Position numbers and translations under genes: made by a program. The notes under the pieces are model-generated. The model did no database searches. It saw nothing but the letters and a program-made list of their open reading frames with translations, and was not told the DNA's origin. Shown here piece after piece: positions 52,277 through 61,013 of a stretch of 64,000 bases of DNA. Each line of letters starts with the position of its first letter. The first letter of the stretch is position 1. The stretch comes from Bacillota bacterium. GTDB lineage: Bacteria; Bacillota; Clostridia; Christensenellales; Christensenellaceae. The stretch is from NCBI GenBank assembly GCA_023408315.1, contig JAEYKI010000019.1:124001-188000 (forward strand), given 5' to 3'.

Positions 52277-53275
52277 ATGTTGTATCCTTTTGTTTTGGAG
52301 CCGGCCTACAAGGAATACCTGTGGGGTGGCAGAAGCCTGGAAAAATGGGGAAAAAGCCTGCCTGAGGGAATTGTGGCCGAGGCATGGGAAGCTTCCGCGC
52401 ATCCGGATGGACTAAGCCGTGTGAGCAATGGCATATTTGCGGGAAAAACGCTGAAAGAAGTAATAGACGCGCATCCTGAAACAATCCTGGGCCGGGAGGC
52501 GGCGGAACGGTATCAAAACCAGCTGCCCCTGCTGTTTAAGTTGATAGACGCGAAGGACCGGCTCTCCGTGCAGGTGCATCCGGACGACGCCTATGCACGG
52601 AAGATGGAAAACCAGCCGTTTGGAAAATATGAAGCGTGGTATATACTGGAGGCTGCTCCGGATGCAAACATCGTATATGGGCTTATACCGGGTACGGACC
52701 GGGAGGCATTCCAAAAAGCGTTGCTGGATGGCCGCGTTTCAAATTGTCTGAAGACCGTCCCGGTGCGAGCCGGAGATTTGTTTGAAGTTAAACCGGGAGT
52801 GGTTCACGCCATTGGCAGCGGAATTGTTCTGGCAGAGCTGCAGCAAAACAGCAACCTGACATACCGGGTGCACGATTACGGCCGCCTGGACGCGCAGGGA
52901 AACAAGCGGGAGCTGCATATTCAAAAAGCGCTGGATGTGATTGATTTTGAGGATTCCGGCAGCGGCGTCAGCGGTTCGCCGGGATTGACCACAAATAAAA
53001 AGGCAATTTTGCGCAATGAATATTTTACGCTGGAGACTTTGAAAATCAGAAACCGGCGGGTGCGGGAGGAACTGAACGGTTTTAGGATACTATTTTTATG
53101 CGAAGGATATGCGGACATTTGGTATCCGGGAGGCGTAGTGCATGCAAGCCGCGGAAAAACGGTGTTTATATCCGCCTCGCTGGGGCGTTATTCCGTAAGC
53201 GGCCTGTGCAGAATGCTCAGGATGTATGCAACCGCTCCGTTGCGCACAAACGCCAAAAGAAAAAAACAGGAATAG
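52277..53275 (+). CDS. manA: Mannose-6-phosphate isomerase, class I
   Basis: 332 residues of the cupin-type short class I enzyme: LWGGRSLEKWGK at the N-terminus, QVHPDD (zinc ligands) near residue 96, and GVVHAIGSG plus YRVHDYGR. It makes mannose-6-phosphate from fructose-6-phosphate, the first step towards GDP-mannose. It is divergent from gmd and stands alone before the nif promoter region. Confidence 0.9.
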   Translation: MLYPFVLEPAYKEYLWGGRSLEKWGKSLPEGIVAEAWEASAHPDGLSRVSNGIFAGKTLKEVIDAHPETILGREAAERYQNQLPLLFKLIDAKDRLSVQVHPDDAYARKMENQPFGKYEAWYILEAAPDANIVYGLIPGTDREAFQKALLDGRVSNCLKTVPVRAGDLFEVKPGVVHAIGSGIVLAELQQNSNLTYRVHDYGRLDAQGNKRELHIQKALDVIDFEDSGSGVSGSPGLTTNKKAILRNEYFTLETLKIRNRRVREELNGFRILFLCEGYADIWYPGGVVHASRGKTVFISASLGRYSVSGLCRMLRMYATAPLRTNAKRKKQE

Positions 53276-53484
53276 GTTCTGAGGCGGTACTCCCGGGCAG
53301 GCTTATCATTTAAGAATAAAATAACCAAATCCCGTTTATTTTGCTGCAAAAATGGAGCGCCTGCCCCGCGCGCGCCGGAATTTTTTTTAAAAAAGATTGA
53401 TTAAATGGCAAAAATGAAATATATAAATTTAAATATTGCAAAAATAAATTAAAATAATAAATAAAATATAATTTTATAGATTAT

Positions 53485-53498
53485 TTTGAATATTCAAA
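53485..53498 (+). promoter_or_regulatory. Palindrome upstream of the nifH promoter
   Basis: 14-bp perfect palindrome TTTGAATATTCAAA, ending 9 nt before the -35 of the nifH promoter. It is a candidate binding site for a nitrogen regulator, in an otherwise AT-rich 373-nt gap (53276-53648) that has no gene. Confidence 0.45.
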
Positions 53499-53507
53499 TA
53501 TTAAATA

Positions 53508-53536
53508 TTGCATTTAAAAATCAATCATGGTATAGT
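53508..53536 (+). promoter_or_regulatory. nifH promoter, sigma-A type
   Basis: TTGCAT at 53508-53513, 17-nt spacer, TATAGT at 53531-53536. No sigma-54-type GG/GC element is visible. Start of transcription is predicted near 53543, giving a leader of about 105 nt. Confidence 0.68.
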
Positions 53537-53569
53537 GAACTCAATAAATTCAAAGCAAAGTGAAACAAG

Positions 53570-53613
53570 GAAGTTTTTATGGAAGAGATTCCAATAAAAA
53601 CTTCTTTTGTTTT
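53570..53613 (+). terminator. Intrinsic terminator inside the nifH leader
   Basis: A perfect 11-bp outer stem (GAAGTTTTTAT) plus an inner GGAA/TTCC stem with a GAGA loop, separated by a single bulged A, followed by TTTTGTTTT. It lies between the promoter and the ribosome site, 36 nt before the nifH ATG. This placement suggests attenuation of nif transcription. Confidence 0.75.
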
Positions 53614-53648
53614 AAATAGAATTTTAAAATTTGGAGGTATAAAAAACA

Positions 53649-54467
53649 ATGAGGCAGGTAGCTATTTACGGAAAAGGCGGCATAGGAAAATCTACCACAA
53701 CGCAGAATCTGACGGCGGCGCTGGGTGAAATGGGTAAACACATCATGATTGTGGGTTGCGATCCCAAGGCTGATTCCACCAGGCTGATTTTGGGAGGCCT
53801 GGCGCAGCAGACTGTTCTGGACACCCTCAGGGAAGAGGGGGAGGACATTGAGCTGGAGGAGATAATGAAAACCGGCTTCCAGAATATTCGCTGTGTGGAA
53901 TCCGGTGGGCCCGAACCAGGCGTTGGGTGCGCGGGCAGGGGCATTATCACTTCTATCAACATGCTGGAAAGCCTGGGCGCTTATACGGATGATTTGGATT
54001 ACGTGTTTTACGATGTACTGGGCGACGTTGTGTGCGGCGGTTTTGCAATGCCCATCCGCGAAGGCAAGGCGCAGGAAATATATATTGTGGCCAGCGGCGA
54101 GATGATGGCCATGTACGCTGCCAACAACATCTGCAAGGGTATTCAGAAATACGCGAAAACCGGCGGTACGCGCCTTGGGGGCATTATATGCAACAGCCGC
54201 AAGGTAGATAACGAGCGGGAGATGCTCACCGCGTTTGCAAAAGAACTGGGTAGCCAGTTGATTCATTTTGTTCCCAGGAACAATGTTGTGCAGCATGCGG
54301 AGATCAACAAAAAAACTGTGATTGACTACGACGCGGCGGATGAACAGGCAGACGAATACCGCAAACTTGCAAGAGCTATAGATGGAAACGACATGTTTGT
54401 GATTCCGAAGCCAATGAAACAGGAACGCCTGGAAGAGATACTGATGGAACACGGCCTGCTGGGCTGA
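53649..54467 (+). CDS. nifH: Nitrogenase iron protein NifH
   Basis: 272 residues: P-loop YGKGGIGKSTT, cluster ligands in GVGCAGRGI (Cys97-type, with the Arg that can be ADP-ribosylated in some species) and DVVCGGFAMP (Cys132-type), and switch region DPKADST. It passes electrons to the NifDK protein with ATP hydrolysis. GGAGG lies upstream of the ATG. The C-terminal part (IHFVPRNNVVQHAE) is as expected for Clostridia-type and related NifH; I have not assigned a phylogenetic cluster. Confidence 0.97.
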   Translation: MRQVAIYGKGGIGKSTTTQNLTAALGEMGKHIMIVGCDPKADSTRLILGGLAQQTVLDTLREEGEDIELEEIMKTGFQNIRCVESGGPEPGVGCAGRGIITSINMLESLGAYTDDLDYVFYDVLGDVVCGGFAMPIREGKAQEIYIVASGEMMAMYAANNICKGIQKYAKTGGTRLGGIICNSRKVDNEREMLTAFAKELGSQLIHFVPRNNVVQHAEINKKTVIDYDAADEQADEYRKLARAIDGNDMFVIPKPMKQERLEEILMEHGLLG

Positions 54468-54510
54468 TGTGCAAAAGACTTAAAATTTAAGTATTTGGGG
54501 GATTTGAGAA

Positions 54511-54837
54511 ATGAAAATGATTAAAGCGATCATCCGTCCGGAGCGCGCTTCGGACGTGCTTACTGAACTTGCGGACGCAGGATTTCCGGCAGTGACCAAA
54601 ATGGACGTTGCGGGGCGCGGCAAACAGCGCGGCGTTAAAGTGGGCGACGTGTTTTATGAAGAAATCTCCAAAGAGATGCTGATGATAGTTTCGGAAGATG
54701 AAAACGTGGATGAGATCATAAAAATTATCCTGAAAAAATCCAAAACGGGGGAAGCGGGCGCGTTTGGCGACGGGAAAATTTTTGTCCTGCCCGTTGAAAA
54801 ATCCTATACCATCAGCAGCGGAGAAAGCGTGCTGTAA
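54511..54837 (+). CDS. nifI1: PII-type nitrogenase regulator NifI1
   Basis: 108 residues of the GlnB superfamily, starting KMIKAIIRPERASDVLTELA, with GDGKIFVLPVE near the C-terminus. Position directly after nifH and before nifI2 is the archaeal/clostridial arrangement. NifI1 and NifI2 together bind NifDK and switch activity off when nitrogen is ample, released by 2-oxoglutarate and ATP. The T-loop (residues ~37-53) differs from GlnB and lacks the uridylylated Tyr context. Confidence 0.92.
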   Translation: MKMIKAIIRPERASDVLTELADAGFPAVTKMDVAGRGKQRGVKVGDVFYEEISKEMLMIVSEDENVDEIIKIILKKSKTGEAGAFGDGKIFVLPVEKSYTISSGESVL

Positions 54838-54853
54838 AGAAAGGAAATCCAAA

Positions 54854-55237
54854 ATGAAAGAGATTATGGCGGTTATCCGCATGAATAAGATCAACGCCAC
54901 CAAACAGGCGCTGTCTCTGGCGGGGTTTCCTTCTGTTACCTGTAGAAAGGTACTGGGACGCGGTAAAAAAAAGGTGGATTACGAGCTCATCAACAATCTG
55001 CTGAACGGTAGCGAAATCACCACACCGCAAATTGCAGAGGGCATATCCGAGGGCCACAGGCTGGTGCCCAAACGGCAGCTGATTATGGTTGTTCGGGACG
55101 AAGAGGTGGATGAGGTTGTAAAGATTATCATCCAGCAGAACCAGACCAAAAGCGCGGGAGACGGCAAGATATTTGTTTGTCCCGTAGAAAAGGCAGTTCG
55201 TGTGCGCACGGGCGAATTGGACGAAGCCGCGCTGTAA
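54854..55237 (+). CDS. nifI2: PII-type nitrogenase regulator NifI2
   Basis: 127 residues from the ATG at 54854 (AAAGGAAA upstream). KEIMAVIRMNKINATKQAL opens the PII fold; the T-loop is longer than in NifI1 (~residues 40-70), as expected for NifI2, and the end reads GDGKIFVCPVE. Co-acts with NifI1 in post-translational control of nitrogenase. Starts 16 nt after nifI1. Confidence 0.92.
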   Translation: MKEIMAVIRMNKINATKQALSLAGFPSVTCRKVLGRGKKKVDYELINNLLNGSEITTPQIAEGISEGHRLVPKRQLIMVVRDEEVDEVVKIIIQQNQTKSAGDGKIFVCPVEKAVRVRTGELDEAAL

Positions 55238-55254
55238 TACGAGGAGGAACATCA

Positions 55255-56868
55255 ATGCTCAATGAAAAATTGATTGATCAGATATTGGATACGTATCCCG
55301 CAAAGGTGCGCAAGAACCGCAAACAGCATATCATATTGCGCAATACGGGAGCGGAGCAGGAAATATCCGCCAATACGCGCACCGTTCCCGGCATCATTAC
55401 AAACCGTGGATGTTGCTATGCGGGCTGCAAGGGCGTGGTGCTGGGTCCGCTGATGGACATGGTGCACATTGTGCACGGGCCCATAGGCTGTTCGTATTAC
55501 GCCTGGGGCACCCGCCGGAACAAAGGCAGGCAGGAGGATGGCGGGCAGAATTTTTTGAATTACGCCTTCTCTACCGACATGCAGGAAAGCGATATTGTGT
55601 TTGGAGGCGAGAAAAGACTGCGCCAGGCGATTACCGAGGCAGTCGATATTTTTCATCCCAGAGCCATTACCATTTCCGCCACCTGCCCGGTTGGCCTGAT
55701 CGGCGACGACATCAACGCCGTTGCGGAGTGGGCCAAGGCCGAGTACGGCATTCCTGTGCTGGCTTTTAACTGCGAGGGATACAAGGGCGTCAGCCAGTCG
55801 GCCGGGCATCATATTGCCAATAATAAACTGATGTCCGAAGTAATTGGCAAGGGAGACGCGGAGCACAAGGAGTTTGCCATTAATGTGCTGGGCGAATACA
55901 ACATTGGCGGGGACGAATGGGAGATATCACGCGTGCTCAAGAAAATCGGGTACAACGTTGTCTCGGTGATGACCGGAAACAGCACCTATGAAAAACTGAC
56001 CAACGCGCATACGGCGGACCTGAATCTGGTGCAGTGCCACCGCTCCATTAACTACATAGCCACCATGCTTGAAGAAAAATACGGCATTCCCTGGCTGAAG
56101 GTAAACTTTATCGGCGTGGAATCCACCATTGAGTCCCTGCGCAACATGGCCGAATATTTTGGCGACACGGGCTTAAAAGAACGAACAGAGCAGGTGATTG
56201 CGGAAGAACTGGGGGACATACAGGAGCAGATGCAAAAATATAAGGCGATTTGCGAAGGCAGAAAAGCCATGATTTTTGTGGGCGGATCGCGCGCGCACCA
56301 TTACCAATCGCTGTTCCGCGATCTGGGAATGGAAACCCTGATGGCGGGCTACGAGTTTGGCCACCGGGACGATTACGAAGGCCGGCAGGTGATCCCTTTT
56401 TTAAAGCCGGATGCGGACAGCAAAAATATTGAGGAACTTACTATAGAAAAAGACGAGAAGCTCTATAAGATTCGTGTTTCAGAGGAACGGATAGAACAGC
56501 TAAAAAAGATTATGCCAATAGACCATTACGAAGGCCTGATGCAGGCCATGGGAGACGGCACCGTTGTGATAGACGACCTGAACCATTATGAAACAGAGGA
56601 ATTCATCAAGGCCATCAAGCCGGATATATTCTGTTCGGGCGTAAAGGACAAATATGTGGTGCAGAAGATGGGCGTGTTTTCAAAGCAACTGCACTCCTAT
56701 GATTACGGCGGCCCTTACGCCGGATTTAAAGGTGCGGTGAATTTTGCGAACGATATCATTGCGGGCATGTTTACGCCCACCTGGAGTTACATTGTGCCGC
56801 CGTGGAAGAGCGCGCCGTCTATTGAAGGCACGCTGGTTGAAACTCTGGCGGATATAGCGGAGGACTAA
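55255..56868 (+). CDS. nifD: Nitrogenase molybdenum-iron protein alpha chain NifD
   Basis: 537 residues from the ATG at 55255 (GAGGAGG upstream). P-cluster cysteines lie in GCCYAGCKG, GPIGCSYY and SATCPVG; the FeMo-cofactor cysteine is in VQCHRSINY and the cofactor histidine in LHSYDYGGPY. Substrate-site Gln and His sit in EGYKGVSQSAGHH. An extra ~50-residue segment (about 385-440) of the kind described for Clostridium pasteurianum NifD is present. No third (delta) subunit gene follows, so the molybdenum form is the best reading. Confidence 0.95.
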   Translation: MLNEKLIDQILDTYPAKVRKNRKQHIILRNTGAEQEISANTRTVPGIITNRGCCYAGCKGVVLGPLMDMVHIVHGPIGCSYYAWGTRRNKGRQEDGGQNFLNYAFSTDMQESDIVFGGEKRLRQAITEAVDIFHPRAITISATCPVGLIGDDINAVAEWAKAEYGIPVLAFNCEGYKGVSQSAGHHIANNKLMSEVIGKGDAEHKEFAINVLGEYNIGGDEWEISRVLKKIGYNVVSVMTGNSTYEKLTNAHTADLNLVQCHRSINYIATMLEEKYGIPWLKVNFIGVESTIESLRNMAEYFGDTGLKERTEQVIAEELGDIQEQMQKYKAICEGRKAMIFVGGSRAHHYQSLFRDLGMETLMAGYEFGHRDDYEGRQVIPFLKPDADSKNIEELTIEKDEKLYKIRVSEERIEQLKKIMPIDHYEGLMQAMGDGTVVIDDLNHYETEEFIKAIKPDIFCSGVKDKYVVQKMGVFSKQLHSYDYGGPYAGFKGAVNFANDIIAGMFTPTWSYIVPPWKSAPSIEGTLVETLADIAED

Positions 56869-56872
56869 CGTT

Positions 56873-58234
56873 ATGTTGAATCATACACCAAAAGAAATAA
56901 GCGAAAGAAAGGCTCTGGTTGTAAACCCGGCAAAAACCTGCCAGCCCATCGGGGCCATGTATGCGGCGCTTGGAATACACAGGTGCCTGCCGCACAGCCA
57001 TGGGTCGCAGGGCTGCTGCTCTTACCACCGCATGCACTTAACACGGCATTACCGCGATCCCATTATGGCTTCCACCAGCTCGTTTACGGAAGGAACGGCG
57101 GTGTTTGGCGGAAGGTCTAACCTGGAGCAATCCATTAAAAACGTGTTTTCAATTTATAACCCGGATATTATTGCGATCAACACCACCTGCCTTTCCGAAA
57201 CCATTGGAGACGATATTGGCAGCATTGTGCGGGATATGGATATACCGGAGGGGAAATACGTAATCCACGCCAACACTCCCAGTTATGTGGGCTCGCATAT
57301 TACAGGATTTTCTAATATGGTGCGCGCCATGGTGAATTATCTGGCGCAGGGAAAAGCGGGAGAAGACAATTTTATCAACATTATTCCCGGATTTGTGGAA
57401 CCTGCGGATATGCGCGAGATCAAACGGATTGCAAAACTGATGGGCGTGCCGTTTGTAATGTACCCGGATACCAGCGGCGTGGTGGATGCGCCCTTAACCG
57501 GAAGGCACGAAATGTACCCCAAGGGCGGAACAAAAATTGCGGATATAGAGCGTTCGGGAAACGCCGCGGCCACGCTTGCGCTTGGGCGGTTTGCTTCTGC
57601 GGAGGGCGCGTATGCGCTGGAGAAAAAATGCGGCGTTACGCCCTATATTCTGCAGACGCCTATAGGAATTGAAGCGACGGATGCGTTTATTATGCAGATG
57701 ATTAAACTGACCGGAAACAGCGTTCCCTATGAACTGGAGGAAGAACGCGGGCAGTTGGTGGATATTATGACGGATACGCATTTCCACTTCCACGGCAAAA
57801 AGGTGTCCATATTCGGGGATCCGGATATCGTAATCTCCATGACGCAGTTTGCGCTAAGCCTGGGGATGGAGCCTGTGCATATCCTGACGGGTACGCCCGG
57901 AGACTATTTTGTAAAGAAAATTAAAAAACTGACCGACGCGGCCGGCATTTCGCCCAGAATAAAAGCTTCGGGGGATTTGATGGAACTGCACCAGTGGATC
58001 AAGAACGAGCCTGTGAACCTGATCATTGGCAACACATACGGAAAATACATTTCCAAGGCGGAAAATATCCCATTGGTGCGCATTGGGTTCCCGGTGCTGG
58101 ACCGCACGGTGCAAACATATCTTCCCATCACGGGTTACCGCGGGGCCATGCGGATTATAGAGAAAATAAGCGGCGCTCTGCTGGATCAGCAGGATATGAA
58201 TGCGGCGGATGAAGATTTGGAACTGGTAATGTAG
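56873..58234 (+). CDS. nifK: Nitrogenase molybdenum-iron protein beta chain NifK
   Basis: 453 residues, the short form lacking the ~50-residue N-terminal extension of proteobacterial NifK. P-cluster cysteines occur in KTCQPIGAMYA, HGSQGCCSYHR and NTTCLSETIGDD. The start lies 4 nt after the nifD stop. With NifD it forms the catalytic heterotetramer. Confidence 0.95.
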   Translation: MLNHTPKEISERKALVVNPAKTCQPIGAMYAALGIHRCLPHSHGSQGCCSYHRMHLTRHYRDPIMASTSSFTEGTAVFGGRSNLEQSIKNVFSIYNPDIIAINTTCLSETIGDDIGSIVRDMDIPEGKYVIHANTPSYVGSHITGFSNMVRAMVNYLAQGKAGEDNFINIIPGFVEPADMREIKRIAKLMGVPFVMYPDTSGVVDAPLTGRHEMYPKGGTKIADIERSGNAAATLALGRFASAEGAYALEKKCGVTPYILQTPIGIEATDAFIMQMIKLTGNSVPYELEEERGQLVDIMTDTHFHFHGKKVSIFGDPDIVISMTQFALSLGMEPVHILTGTPGDYFVKKIKKLTDAAGISPRIKASGDLMELHQWIKNEPVNLIIGNTYGKYISKAENIPLVRIGFPVLDRTVQTYLPITGYRGAMRIIEKISGALLDQQDMNAADEDLELVM

Positions 58235-58260
58235 TTAAATGGAACATGGAGGTACCGCTT

Positions 58261-59655
58261 ATGAACAGGGTTATTGATATAGACATATTAAGCGACCGAA
58301 AAAATTCCATTGTTCTGAATACAAAGCGCCGGAACCAGCAAATCAGTTGCGGGCAGGACAGCTCGGCGGGATCGGTCAGCCAGCGGGCATGCGTATACTG
58401 CGGCGCGCGGGTGGTATTAAATCCAATCACCGATGCGTATCACATCGTACACGGCCCCATCGGATGTTCCAGCTATACCTGGGACATCCGCGGGAGCCTT
58501 TCCAGCGGGTCTGAGGTGTACCGCAACAGTTTCTGCACGGATATGCGCGAGCACGATATTATATTTGGTGGAGAAGACAAGCTGGCAGGCGCGATTGAAG
58601 AGATTGCAAGAGCCTATACGCCCACAGTGATTTTTGTATATTCCACATGCGTGGTGGGCGTGATTGGGGACGATATTGACGCTGTTTGCAAAGCCATGGA
58701 AGAAAAAACGGGGATACGCGTGATCCCGGTGCGCTCCACGGGTTTTGCGGGCAACAAGGCCAGCGGATACCGCGCGGCCTGCGATGCGATAATGGACCTG
58801 ATTGGGGATGCGGAGCCGCCCAAAACAAGGCGCGGCCTCAATTTTCTGGGGGACTTCAATCTTGCCGGAGAACAATGGATTGTAAAAGGTTATTTAAATG
58901 AGATAGGCGTTCGCATGCATACCGCCATAACGGGGGACGCAACCTGCGCGAGCCTTAAAAAAGCGGCGAAAGCAAAGTTCAACATTGTACAGTGCGCGGG
59001 TTCCATGCACTATCTTGCGCGCAGGTTGGAGGAGAAGTTTGGAACGCCGTTTGTTTCGGTAAGTTTTTGCGGCGTGGAGGATACGGTGAAATCCTTGCGA
59101 ACCATCGCAAAGATGACCAGGGATAAAAATGTGATTCAGAAAACGGAAGAATTTGTGTGCGCCAAGCAGCAAGAGACCGATGAAAAGCTTGCCCGCTACC
59201 GCGAACGCCTGGCTGGGAAAAAAGCCGCTATTTACGTTGGCGGCGGGTTTAAGGCCATTTCTTTGATCAAGCAGTTTGCGGACCTGGGTATGAAAACGGT
59301 GCTGGTGGGAACGCAGACAGGCCGGGAAGAGGAATACCAGACCATACGCAAGATTTCAGACAAGGGAACGGTTATTTTGGACGACGCCAACCCGTTTGAA
59401 CTGGAGGCGTTTATAAAGGAGACCGAGGCCGATATCCTGGTGGGCGGCGTGAAAGAACGGCCCCTGGCGTACAAACTGGGCGTGGCGTTTTTGGATCACA
59501 ACCATGAGAGGAAACATCCGCTGGCGGGATTCGACGGTGCAGTAAATTTTGCGCAGGAGACGGACGATTCCATTAACAATCCCGTTTGGCGGCTGATTAA
59601 GGAAGATTGGGGGATGCAGCGTGAGCCAGCGAAATTTTGTCAATCTGAACGTTAA
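58261..59655 (+). CDS. nifE: Nitrogenase cofactor scaffold NifE
   Basis: 464 residues from the ATG at 58261, which follows GGAGG by 8 nt. It resembles NifD (ACVYCGARVVLNPI, HGPIGCSSYTWD, VYSTCVVGVIGDD, VQCAGSMHYLA), but at the cofactor-histidine site it has the NifE-type motif DHNHERKHPLAGFDG. NifE and NifN form the scaffold on which the NifB product matures into FeMo-co. Its last 35 nt overlap nifN. Confidence 0.93.
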   Translation: MNRVIDIDILSDRKNSIVLNTKRRNQQISCGQDSSAGSVSQRACVYCGARVVLNPITDAYHIVHGPIGCSSYTWDIRGSLSSGSEVYRNSFCTDMREHDIIFGGEDKLAGAIEEIARAYTPTVIFVYSTCVVGVIGDDIDAVCKAMEEKTGIRVIPVRSTGFAGNKASGYRAACDAIMDLIGDAEPPKTRRGLNFLGDFNLAGEQWIVKGYLNEIGVRMHTAITGDATCASLKKAAKAKFNIVQCAGSMHYLARRLEEKFGTPFVSVSFCGVEDTVKSLRTIAKMTRDKNVIQKTEEFVCAKQQETDEKLARYRERLAGKKAAIYVGGGFKAISLIKQFADLGMKTVLVGTQTGREEEYQTIRKISDKGTVILDDANPFELEAFIKETEADILVGGVKERPLAYKLGVAFLDHNHERKHPLAGFDGAVNFAQETDDSINNPVWRLIKEDWGMQREPAKFCQSER

Positions 59656-60982
59656 CCCTTGCAATACCTGCATGCCCATGGGGGCTGCCGGGGTATTCAA
59701 GGGCATTGAAAATTGTATGATGCTGATGCACGGGTCGCAGGGCTGTTCCACCTATATCAGGAGGCACATGGCAACCCATTACAACGAACCCGTGGACATT
59801 GCGTCTTCGTCATTAAACGAAAAAGGCACGGTAATGGGCGGCAGCGCCAATTTAAAAAAGGCCCTGACAAACGTCATTCGGCAGTATAAGCCGCGCGTTA
59901 TAGGAATCTCCACAACCTGTTTGTCCGAGACGATTGGAGAGGATGTGGAGGCGATTGTGCGGGAGTTTGCGGTGGAGGAAAACATTAAGGGCGTAGACTT
60001 TGTTGCGGTATCTTCTCCCGGCTACGGGGGGTCGCAATATACGGGGCATTACCGCACTGCGCGCCGTGTGATAGAGCATTTTGCGCAAGACGGCGGCAGG
60101 ATACGGAACATTAACGTAATCGTGGGAAGCATGTCACCCGGAGATATCCGCCACGTCAAAGAGCTGCTGTGCAGGTTTGGCGTAAAGTACACGCTCTTCC
60201 CGGATATATCCGAGACGCTGGACGGTGAATATTACGCCAAATACAGCCGGATTCCTGTGGGCGGTACTAAAGTTTCCGATTTGCGGGATATGGCAAAAGC
60301 CGTGCTGACCATTGAGTTTGGCCAGATGGTGGATGAAGCGGATTCGCCCGGCGAATTGCTGAAACAGAAGTTTGGCATTCCTGTGGTCAGGCTGCCCCTG
60401 CCCATTGGGCTTAAGAATACGGACGCGTTTATAAATACCCTGAGTGAGATAACAGGCAAAATTGTTCCGGACAAAATAAGGCACGAGCGGGGACGGTATC
60501 TGGACGCCATGATTGATTCCCACAAGTACAACGCAAAGGGCCGTGTGGGCGTGTTTGGCGACCCCGAGCTGGTGTATGCGGTTACCGGCCTTTGCCTGGA
60601 GAACGGAATGTCTCCCTGCCTGGCCGCTTCCGGGCCCGCCAACAAAAGGCTGGCTTCGGAACTGGAAAAACTGGCGCAGGAATATAAAAAGGAAATTCCG
60701 GTGCTGACGGATACAGACTATGAGAAAATTGCGGAGACGGTGCGGAGCGCTAACGCGAATCTATTGGTTGGCCCTTCGGACGGGTCTTTTATGACAGAAA
60801 AATACGGGATTCCCCTGATTCGGGCCGGATTCCCGGTACATGACCGGATAGGCGCGCAGCGGAAAAATTTTATGGGGTATGTGGGGTCAATGAATTTAAT
60901 GGATGAACTCACCAATACCCTGTTGGAGCAGAAAAAATCCACTTACAGGAAATCGCTTTATAAAAAGTATTACAGTAAATAA
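59621..60982 (+). CDS. nifN: Nitrogenase cofactor scaffold NifN
   Basis: 453 residues, NifK-like: NVNPCNTCMPMGAAGVFKG, HGSQGCSTYIRRHM and STTCLSETIGED. A GTG start at 59621 overlaps nifE by 35 nt; the conserved NPC motif begins about 12 residues later, so a start much further downstream is unlikely. In Clostridium pasteurianum nifN is fused to nifB; here the two are separate. Confidence 0.9.
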   Translation: MSQRNFVNLNVNPCNTCMPMGAAGVFKGIENCMMLMHGSQGCSTYIRRHMATHYNEPVDIASSSLNEKGTVMGGSANLKKALTNVIRQYKPRVIGISTTCLSETIGEDVEAIVREFAVEENIKGVDFVAVSSPGYGGSQYTGHYRTARRVIEHFAQDGGRIRNINVIVGSMSPGDIRHVKELLCRFGVKYTLFPDISETLDGEYYAKYSRIPVGGTKVSDLRDMAKAVLTIEFGQMVDEADSPGELLKQKFGIPVVRLPLPIGLKNTDAFINTLSEITGKIVPDKIRHERGRYLDAMIDSHKYNAKGRVGVFGDPELVYAVTGLCLENGMSPCLAASGPANKRLASELEKLAQEYKKEIPVLTDTDYEKIAETVRSANANLLVGPSDGSFMTEKYGIPLIRAGFPVHDRIGAQRKNFMGYVGSMNLMDELTNTLLEQKKSTYRKSLYKKYYSK

Positions 60983-61013
60983 AGCCTGTAGCCCGCATGG
61001 GAGGGCGGAAGTT

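Noticed and set aside
54475..54493. Short A/T palindrome between nifH and nifI1
   Set aside because: Seven-bp arms of only A/T-rich sequence, no T-run and no clear regulatory logic; it may be chance.
53649..58234. Vanadium or iron-only alternative nitrogenase
   Set aside because: No delta-subunit gene lies between the alpha and beta genes, the alpha chain has the inserted segment described for clostridial NifD, and nifE, nifN and nifV are all present.
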